From the NCBI GenBank assembly GCA_046328715.1, contig JAXLWB010000081.1, forward strand, positions 1-19,359: a stretch of DNA of 19,359 nt. The letters are read 5' to 3'. Origin of the DNA: JAXLWB01 sp046328715. Lineage in GTDB: Bacteria; Chloroflexota; Anaerolineae; Caldilineales; Caldilineaceae. A model generated the notes under the pieces. The model was given only the letters and a program-made list of their open reading frames with translations. It did not search any database and was not told the origin of the DNA. Numbering within the stretch: the stretch's first letter is position 1; every line of letters begins with the position of its first letter. This document shows positions 13,782 through 19,359 of this stretch, in pieces. Made by a program: the position numbers and the translations under genes.

Positions 13782-14696
13782 CTAACTTGCGTACCCATCC
13801 TGCTTCTGCTTGCGCCAGTCAGGCAGATAGCCGCCCGCAGCGCCGTAACCGTAGGAACGACCGATCTGGTTGGGGCTGGACCAGGGCCAGGCTTGTCCGC
13901 CAATGATGCGGTATTCATCGCCTTTGCCGCAGAGCCAGTAAAACATGTGCGCCACGTAACGGGCCTGGTTGTGACCGCCGTAGGAGGCAGCTTGGAAGTC
14001 AAAATTCGGTTCGACGATCCAATCGCGCTGGGGAGCGGTGGTGCGCCAGTAGTTGTACTTGAGCATGTGGCGGATGCCTGTGGCGGTCGATTCGCCACGG
14101 CGATGGAGAATGCTCTGATGATGGATGCCTATCGTTCCGGCGGGACCATCGGCAAAGATCCCCTTGTCTTCCTCTTTGCGTTGTACAGGGCCGATATGGG
14201 TGCCGGGGACAAACTCGGTTGGGCCAAGTTCGATGGGTGTATCCTGTGGGAAGTAAAAGACTTCGACAAAGTTGAGTTCAGGGCCAAAGACGTGGTCAGC
14301 ATCGTAGTGCCAGCGTTGCGACGGCGAAGGGCATTCCACGCGGTGATGGCTAGCGAGCACCGGTAACCCCACATTACGCCCCAAGAGCGAACGCATAATC
14401 CCAGCCAATTGCGGGTTGAGCAGCACATGCTCGACGAACCAATCTTCAAGGAAAATAGTGCTCGGCTCGTGCGATTTGCGGATGCGTTCCAGATCGGCCT
14501 GAGTCATACCGTCGGGAATGGTGCTAGGATTGGCGGGGATTTTCCCCTCCAGATAATCGCAGACGCGTCGGTTGATCTCGGGAGGCACTACCCCGCGCAA
14601 GAGCAGATAGCCATTGCGGCAAAACTCCAATACCTGCGAATCGGTCAACGTGGGTTCGCAATCAAAGGTGCGATGGGTGGGATCGTAGTTGAGCAT
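13782..14696 (-). CDS. Phytanoyl-CoA dioxygenase (PhyH)-family oxygenase 3
   Basis: A 304-residue Fe(II)/2-oxoglutarate oxygenase. The metal motif is His130-Tyr-Asp132 in RWHYDADHVFG. The distal His is probably His198 in HHQSILHRRGES, followed by Arg209 in GIRHMLKYNYW as the 2-oxoglutarate anchor. LGPTEFVPGTH (157-167) is the conserved strand between them. The C-terminal 80 residues are aromatic-rich (WPWSSPN, YGYGAAGGY) and extend beyond the core. The ATG at 14696 has AAGGAG only three bases upstream, which is short but usable. It is the first of the three oxygenases to be transcribed, after two SDR genes, from which a long palindrome separates it. Sequence gives no substrate. Confidence 0.88.
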   Translation of the reverse strand: MLNYDPTHRTFDCEPTLTDSQVLEFCRNGYLLLRGVVPPEINRRVCDYLEGKIPANPSTIPDGMTQADLERIRKSHEPSTIFLEDWFVEHVLLNPQLAGIMRSLLGRNVGLPVLASHHRVECPSPSQRWHYDADHVFGPELNFVEVFYFPQDTPIELGPTEFVPGTHIGPVQRKEEDKGIFADGPAGTIGIHHQSILHRRGESTATGIRHMLKYNYWRTTAPQRDWIVEPNFDFQAASYGGHNQARYVAHMFYWLCGKGDEYRIIGGQAWPWSSPNQIGRSYGYGAAGGYLPDWRKQKQDGYAS

Positions 14697-14714
14697 AGAC
14701 TCCTTTTTGATTCG

Positions 14715-14834
14715 GAAGGGGGATCGATACGCGGATTCGGCGGAAGTGACCAGAATGGATGCGGATCAAAACCGATTAAAAAGATCCACAAAAATCCGTA
14801 TCATCCGCGTCATCCGTGTACCGATCCCCCTTTC
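14715..14834. repeat. Long palindrome, GATCGGTAC-ended family, copy 2
   Basis: The arm GAAGGGGGATCGATACGCGG (from 14715) pairs with the arm ending in ACCGATCCCCCTTTC (14812-14834), with two mismatches and a one-base bulge. ATCCG words repeat inside at about nine-base steps (ATCCGTA, ATCCGCG, ATCCGTG). It shares ATCCGTGTACCGATCC with copy 1 at 11598-11699. It lies between the SDR 1 stop and the PhyH 3 ribosome binding site and fills almost the whole spacer. Confidence 0.75.
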
Positions 14835-14853
14835 ATCATGATAAATGCCGGTT

Positions 14854-15744
14854 CTAAAACTCCAGTTGTTCAAAATCTTGCCAGCGATCCTGTGGTTTCC
14901 AGCCCAGCAGTCGTTCGGCCTTATGCAAATCGAAGACCGAAGCATAGGGATCGTTTTGGTAGTAGTCGTCATCTTTGAGGGGTGGCAGCTCGCCGTAGAT
15001 GGCTTGCAAGAGTTCAAGGGTGGGAATGGCATAGTTGGTGTTGGCGGCAGTGAAGAAGAAGGCTTCATAGCGCAGCGCCTGATCGGTAGGGAACTGGTAA
15101 CGAGCAGCCGCTAACACAGCGCGTGCTACATCGCGTACCGAGATGTAACCGCCGAGCCAGGCAGTTTCTTTATCAAAGGTACCGGCACGAGCATCTGCTA
15201 CCGTCTTGGCCGCCTTTTCCTGCCAACGTTTGACCCATACCCAGTTATAGCGCAGCGAGAGTGCTTCGATGCCATAGGCTTTGGCGTAGGTTTCGGCCAT
15301 GCGTTCGCCAAAGTGTTTGGAGAGGCTGTAACTTTCATGCGGCCAAAGTGGATGCTCCTCATCAATCGGCACGTAAAGCGGCTTGAGCGCCGTGTTGTGA
15401 ATGCCAAAACCAGTGCTCGAATCACTACAGCCGTAGATGACACGCGGAATGCCGTTCAGCCGAATCGCCTCAAAGACACCAAAGTTGATCGCCGTGTTGA
15501 CCGTGATCACCTCGACCGGCGGGTTGTAATAAGGATCCGGGATGGCAGCCAGATGCACCACCTGGTCAAAGTTGGTTAGGGCACGAACACACTGTTCCAA
15601 CTCGCGCAAATCTGCTTCCACATAGTCGATGCCCTCGGTGGGAGGTGTCCGGTCGATTGAAACTACCTGATAACCGGCGTTGGCCAGTTCATCACACACA
15701 TAGCGGCCAATCGCGCCACTACCTCCCGTTACAGCAATACGCAT
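14854..15744 (-). CDS. Extended SDR, NAD(P)-dependent epimerase/dehydratase family 1
   Basis: A 296-residue extended short-chain dehydrogenase. The nucleotide motif is TGGSGAIGRYV (6-16), VVHLAAIPDP (62-71) is the family's second block, and the catalytic dyad is Tyr139 and Lys143 in YSLSKHFGE, with Ser107-110 in YGCSDSSTGFG. The overall layout resembles hexuronate dehydrogenases and UDP-sugar epimerases. RYNWVWVKRWQEK and the C-terminal ERLLGWKPQ are common to this branch. The ATG at 15744 has AAGGAGG upstream. It is 19 bp after SDR 2. Beside two sugar-acid dehydratase-type enolases, a sugar or uronate dehydrogenase that yields a lactone is the most natural reading, but this is inference. Confidence 0.85.
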   Translation of the reverse strand: MRIAVTGGSGAIGRYVCDELANAGYQVVSIDRTPPTEGIDYVEADLRELEQCVRALTNFDQVVHLAAIPDPYYNPPVEVITVNTAINFGVFEAIRLNGIPRVIYGCSDSSTGFGIHNTALKPLYVPIDEEHPLWPHESYSLSKHFGERMAETYAKAYGIEALSLRYNWVWVKRWQEKAAKTVADARAGTFDKETAWLGGYISVRDVARAVLAAARYQFPTDQALRYEAFFFTAANTNYAIPTLELLQAIYGELPPLKDDDYYQNDPYASVFDLHKAERLLGWKPQDRWQDFEQLEF

Positions 15745-15763
15745 AATCCCTCCTTGTCCAGGC

Positions 15764-16474
15764 TCATTGCTCAGGCCTTGTCAATGGCTCCCAGCCGAGT
15801 AACCGTTTGGCTTTACCCATATTCATGATCTTGTTTTCATAATCGCCGCTGGTTAGGAAAGTCTGGAAACCATTCCGATATTCAAGCGCTGCCAACATGA
15901 GGCAAGCCACATCTTCAGCATCGGTCGGAATCGAGGGAACGTTCAAACGTGCTTGTTCCAAATATTTCTGGCGCGAGACAGGATGGCACATGCGCAACGC
16001 ATTGACACTCAAGCCGTAACGCACCCAGGCGTTGCGACAGACCTCTTCGCCCAAGCGTTTGGTAAATCCATAGGTGCCACGGGCGTCGGGCTGCATCTCT
16101 TCGTCAAAAAAGTAACGAACTTCCAGTGCTCCATCATAGACCGACATCGTGCTGCAATAAACGGCGTGAGGAATCCCCACTTCGTGTGCCGCCTTGAGTG
16201 CCAAATAGACGCCTTTGACATTGACGTCGAAGGATGAATGTTCAATCGCCAGTTCCTCGCCACGTTGAATATTCATCGCCATGTAGAGCAGCAAGTCCAT
16301 CCCCGTCAGCGCCCTTTTGAGATTCTCATAATCAGTGACGTCCCCCACCCAGTACTCAAGCGTCGGATCGGCTGGGGCTTTGACGTCATAGATGCGCAGT
16401 GTATGTTTTTGTTTGAGGAAGGGGGTCACTAATGTACCAACATGCCCCGACGCGCCAACGATCAAAACTCGCAT
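15764..16474 (-). CDS. Extended SDR, NAD(P)-dependent epimerase/dehydratase family 2
   Basis: A 236-residue protein, short for an extended SDR. The nucleotide motif is VGASGHVGTLV (6-16), and the active-site region shows YCSTMSVYD (106-114) and Tyr135-X3-Lys139 in TYGFTKRLGEE. The C-terminal substrate domain is reduced, ending with AKRLLGWEPL. The ATG at 16474 has AAAGGAG six bases upstream; the frame from TTG 16489 covers that site and is rejected. The two SDR genes are adjacent and share the general plan but are clearly diverged, so they probably act on different intermediates. It is the second gene of the cluster, after enolase-superfamily gene 2 with a 47 bp gap. Confidence 0.83.
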   Translation of the reverse strand: MRVLIVGASGHVGTLVTPFLKQKHTLRIYDVKAPADPTLEYWVGDVTDYENLKRALTGMDLLLYMAMNIQRGEELAIEHSSFDVNVKGVYLALKAAHEVGIPHAVYCSTMSVYDGALEVRYFFDEEMQPDARGTYGFTKRLGEEVCRNAWVRYGLSVNALRMCHPVSRQKYLEQARLNVPSIPTDAEDVACLMLAALEYRNGFQTFLTSGDYENKIMNMGKAKRLLGWEPLTRPEQ

Positions 16475-16521
16475 CTTCGCTCCTTTCAAGTACGCCGATG
16501 GCGTTTGTAAGTGTATCCTTA

Positions 16522-17712
16522 TCAGTTAAAGAAATCTCCGTCACCCTCTGCCAGGTATTTGCGCGCAGCCTTGGTATTAATCGAGATGCCTAAGCCGGGC
16601 CTGTCCCATACATCGATCAAACTATTCTTAACAATCGGGTCGGGAAGGCCATCGACGATGTCATACCACCAGGGCGGACGGGCAAACGGGTACTCGCAGG
16701 CAATCAGGTTTTGCGGCAACGTCGCTCCGACCTGGACCAAGGCAGCCAAACCAATCAAGCCGTTGCCAACCCCGTGGGGCGCAATCAAAACGCCGTGCAG
16801 ATCCGCATATTCGGCGATCCACTTCAGCTCGGCGATACCACCAACATCAAGCGGATCGGGGCCGATGATATTGACCGCCTGCTTTTTCAGCAAATCTACA
16901 AAGTTTTGACGCAGGTAGATCTGTTCGCCTGTATGAATGGGCGTGGAGGTTTTGCGGGTCACTTCCCGGTAGAGGTCGGCCAGTACATAGGGTGTGTAAT
17001 CACCCGTGATCATGTCCTCCAGCCAAGTTACGTGATATGGCTCCACGGCCTGAGCAAAGCGCACCGCATCCGGGACGGTAAAGCCAGGCCCGCAGTCGAG
17101 TGCCAGACCCACTTCATCGCCCAGCACTGCTTTCATCGCCTCGACACAGCGGACAAGATGTTTCAGACCTGGTTCGGTCAATAAGCCACGATAGCCATGA
17201 TGGCTGGCCGGTTGTCCATCGCCATAGTGAAACTGAGGAACTTGCACCGGCATCGCACTGTGAAAGGCAACTGGCTGTTTGATGATGCAAAAGCCTTCCG
17301 GTCGTTCCTTGACTTTGGCCACATTTTCGGCACAGGCTTGCGGACTTTGGTCAAGCATGGGGTAGTCGATAGCGGTGTTGTAGACACGCACCTGGTCACG
17401 CACCTTGCCGCCAAGCAATTTGTAGACGGGCAACCCAGCAGCCTTACCGGCGATATCCCAGAGCGCCACTTCAATTGCACTGACAGCGCTGCCCCACGGT
17501 TTAAAGGCACCCAGGCGGCGAATTTTGAGCATCACCCGCTCGACATTGGTGGGATCTTCACCCACGATCAAGTCACGATAAAAGAGCACCTGGGGCTTGA
17601 GGTACGGTTTAAAACACTCGGCCTGACCGTAGCCATCAATGCCAGCGTCAGTGGTGATGCGCACAATCGGCGCATTGCCCATAATGGCACAACGCAGATC
17701 GGTGATTTTCAT
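16522..17712 (-). CDS. Enolase-superfamily (mandelate racemase/MLE) enzyme 2, probable sugar-acid dehydratase
   Basis: A 396-residue enzyme. The barrel shows Lys145 (FCIIKQPVAFH), metal ligands Asp206 (GLALDCGPGF), Glu232 (TWLEDMI) and Glu263 (IHTGEQIY), then GPDPLDVGGI (284-293) and His313 (IAPHGVGN) as the acid/base pair. The CGPGF and GEQIY surroundings resemble galactonate-dehydratase-like members more than mandelate racemase. It is only distantly similar to enolase gene 1. The ATG at 17712 has GGAG eight bases upstream; the longer frame to 17781 adds residues without a binding site and is rejected. It is the first gene of the minus-strand cluster and faces the ABC exporter across a 272 bp AT-rich spacer. 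A minus-strand promoter there is likely (TTGCAA about 17 bp from a TATAG-type box) but less clear than the plus-strand one. Confidence 0.88.
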   Translation of the reverse strand: MKITDLRCAIMGNAPIVRITTDAGIDGYGQAECFKPYLKPQVLFYRDLIVGEDPTNVERVMLKIRRLGAFKPWGSAVSAIEVALWDIAGKAAGLPVYKLLGGKVRDQVRVYNTAIDYPMLDQSPQACAENVAKVKERPEGFCIIKQPVAFHSAMPVQVPQFHYGDGQPASHHGYRGLLTEPGLKHLVRCVEAMKAVLGDEVGLALDCGPGFTVPDAVRFAQAVEPYHVTWLEDMITGDYTPYVLADLYREVTRKTSTPIHTGEQIYLRQNFVDLLKKQAVNIIGPDPLDVGGIAELKWIAEYADLHGVLIAPHGVGNGLIGLAALVQVGATLPQNLIACEYPFARPPWWYDIVDGLPDPIVKNSLIDVWDRPGLGISINTKAARKYLAEGDGDFFN

Positions 17713-17836
17713 AGCGATACTCCATGATTTGGAGGTTGATTGGGGATGAGGATTGGTTCCCTTTGCTTTGTTGATGAGCAAAAAAACGAGCCAAACGAAT
17801 TTAATCGTCCGGCTATAAAAATTTCAAACTACTCTA

Positions 17837-17871
17837 TTGCAATTTCACTAGAGTGAGGTATATTGTATACC
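17837..17871 (+). promoter_or_regulatory. Probable promoter with overlapping operator-like palindrome
   Basis: TTGCAA (17837-17842), a 16 bp spacer and TATATT (17859-17864) make a fair promoter toward the ABC exporter. The perfect palindrome GGTATA-TTG-TATACC (17857-17871) covers the -10 box and start region, where a repressor would act. TTGTATAC-type words are typical of GntR-family sites, but no regulator gene is adjacent, so the binder is unknown. The rest of 17713-17984 is AT-rich with no reading frame I can support. Confidence 0.5.
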
Positions 17872-17984
17872 TATCCTAAGCATCGATCAAATGCGCCTTT
17901 TGCCTTATCCTGAACCCTACAAAACTAAATAAGCGAGAAAAAACAAGGAAGACAGCAAAATCCTAGCTGATGAAAGGGCTACCC

Positions 17985-19359
17985 ATGAGCAAACAATGGC
18001 GAAGTCTACGGTACAGTTTTGGCTATCTTCCACGGGTCTTTGGGCTTGTTTGGGGAGCAAGTCCCTATTATGCTTTTTGGGCTATCTTGCTAACCACGCT
18101 CAGCACCGTGGCCGCACCCGCTCAAATTTGGATGTCCAAGGTCATCATTGATCAGATCATCAGCACGATTCAAAACCATACCCTAAACACTGCAATCGAT
18201 TGGAACGCGCTCTTTTTACCATTGATTGGTTTGATTCTCATCCTCCTCTGCGCTGAAGTAGGGCGACTCATCGCAGACAGTATGGCACAGCTTCTGCGCT
18301 TCCAAGTGGGTCATTATGTGCAGCGGTTAGTGCTAGAAAAGGCGGCTCAGTTAGATATTGCTTTCTATGAATCACCACCCTTTTATGATCAGCTTGCTCT
18401 TGTCCAACAGGAAAGCTACCGTGTCCTCAACTTGACCATGCTGACCAGCGATTCGATTGGTCTCCTGCTTTCGGTCATAATTACGTTGAGCCTGGTAACC
18501 AACTTTCATTCTTTGGCTAGCCTCGCTATGTTGCTTTTAGCATTGCCCCAACTCCTTGTAAGCAGCCAATATGCCAAAGACTTCTTTGCCCTGCTCAATC
18601 GACAAACACCAGCGCAGCGCATGGTGAACTATTTGTCACAACTGTTGGTGGATCGGGATGCAGTCAAAGAGATCCGGCTCTTTGGCTTGCAGCAGCCATT
18701 TCTCGATCGCTTCCAGCAGTTCTGGCACGCTTACTTTGCTGAGACGGCTACGATTGTCTTCAAACACGAACGCAGGAACATCCTTCTGCTGAGCTTTTCG
18801 GCGCTGGGCACGGCTGCGATTTGGATCTTTGCGATCGTTCGGGCCGTCTCAGGGCTGATCACGATTGGGGAATTGACGCTGGTCATTCAATCGGTGGATC
18901 GTGTGCGTACCGATCTGGCCGCCCTCTTCAAACGGATTGGGATCTTTTATGAAAACGCGCTCTTTGTCAACAGCCTTTTCAGTTTTCTAGATCTACAATC
19001 CGATGCGGTTGAAGGCGCACTCCGGCGCACTCCGCAGGCCAGCCAAGCGCCTTTGCCAACTATCCCCAATCCGCTGCAACAGGGAATCGAATTTCGCAAC
19101 GTCTCGTTTCGTTACCCAGGTAGCGAACGTGCGGTGTTGCAGAACATCTCATTTGTGATCAAGCCAGGCAGCAGCGTTGCCTTGGTCGGAGACAATGGTG
19201 CAGGCAAGACCACCCTGATCAAGTTGCTAGCACGCTTTTATGACCCAACCGCCGGTACCATTTTGCTCGACGGTCGTGATTTACGGGAGTACGATCTGAC
19301 ACAACTACAACAAGCCATCGGTGTGATATTTCAGGATTTTGTCCGTTATCAGGCGACAG
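17985..19359 (+). CDS. ABC exporter, fused permease and ATPase, C-terminus cut by window edge
   Basis: An open frame of 458 residues runs off the right edge. Residues 25-330 form the membrane domain, with hydrophobic segments near 29-49, 76-96, 157-175, 178-195 and 268-298. The coupling region DIAFYESPPFYDQLALVQQE (124-143) is typical of this subfamily. The ATPase domain begins near 365 (GIEFRNVSFRYPG), with Walker A GDNGAGKTT (402-410) and the Q-loop IFQDF (448-452). The signature motif and Walker B are outside the window. ATG 17985 has AAAGGG seven bases upstream; an in-frame ATG at 17970 is possible. Such half-exporters move peptides, lipids or small molecules outward as dimers. It is divergent from the catabolic cluster and may be unrelated to it. 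Confidence 0.9.
   Translation, partial: MSKQWRSLRYSFGYLPRVFGLVWGASPYYAFWAILLTTLSTVAAPAQIWMSKVIIDQIISTIQNHTLNTAIDWNALFLPLIGLILILLCAEVGRLIADSMAQLLRFQVGHYVQRLVLEKAAQLDIAFYESPPFYDQLALVQQESYRVLNLTMLTSDSIGLLLSVIITLSLVTNFHSLASLAMLLLALPQLLVSSQYAKDFFALLNRQTPAQRMVNYLSQLLVDRDAVKEIRLFGLQQPFLDRFQQFWHAYFAETATIVFKHERRNILLLSFSALGTAAIWIFAIVRAVSGLITIGELTLVIQSVDRVRTDLAALFKRIGIFYENALFVNSLFSFLDLQSDAVEGALRRTPQASQAPLPTIPNPLQQGIEFRNVSFRYPGSERAVLQNISFVIKPGSSVALVGDNGAGKTTLIKLLARFYDPTAGTILLDGRDLREYDLTQLQQAIGVIFQDFVRYQAT

Overview
This 19.4 kb window looks like the chromosome of a free-living, aerobic bacterium with moderate GC and tightly packed operons. The mix of genes (NuoB with a fused NuoCD and a long-tailed NuoI, a SufR-like regulator, a Uma2-family protein, a SUI1/eIF1-like protein, several PhyH-type oxygenases, abundant palindromic spacer repeats) suggests Chloroflexota of the Anaerolineae/Caldilineae kind. 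That placement is inference from gene content, not from a marker gene. No rRNA, tRNA, CRISPR array, transposase or phage gene was seen.

Region 1 (1-4711, minus strand) is a probable seven-gene transcription unit rich in iron-sulfur functions. In transcription order it holds a cobalamin-domain-type radical SAM protein, a 68-residue protein, a 104-residue winged-helix-like protein, a SufR-like HTH regulator with a Cys-rich C-terminus, MoaA, an ErpA-like A-type carrier, and a Uma2-family protein cut by the window edge. Its promoter (TTGACG-N17-TATACT) lies about 60 bp from an oppositely directed promoter (TTGACA-N17-TAGAAT).

Region 2 (5014-9211, plus strand) carries nuoB, a fused nuoCD and nuoI, which make most of the connecting (Q) arm of complex I, then a terminator and a SUI1-family gene. 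No nuoA, H or J-N is next to them. Both nuo spacers are filled by palindromes built from 7-8 bp tandem units that end just before the next ribosome binding site.

Region 3 (9281-17712, minus strand) is an eight-gene catabolic-looking cluster. In transcription order it holds an enolase-superfamily dehydratase, two extended SDR dehydrogenases, three PhyH-type Fe(II)/2-oxoglutarate dioxygenases, a second enolase-superfamily enzyme and a Gfo/Idh/MocA dehydrogenase. I recognise each family but not the pathway. It looks like oxidation and dehydration of a sugar or sugar acid combined with oxygenase steps. This is the best candidate here for an undescribed system.

Region 4 (17985-end, plus strand) is the start of a divergent ABC exporter gene, cut by the window edge.

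Almost every spacer of 50 bp or more inside or next to regions 2 and 3 carries a palindromic repeat. There are three kinds: tandem 7-8-mers folded into hairpins, a pair of long GGATCGGTACACGGAT-ended palindromes, and one nested multi-hairpin element with complementary loops (13631-13765). Several starts given here differ from the longest reading frame because a Shine-Dalgarno sequence points to an internal ATG.
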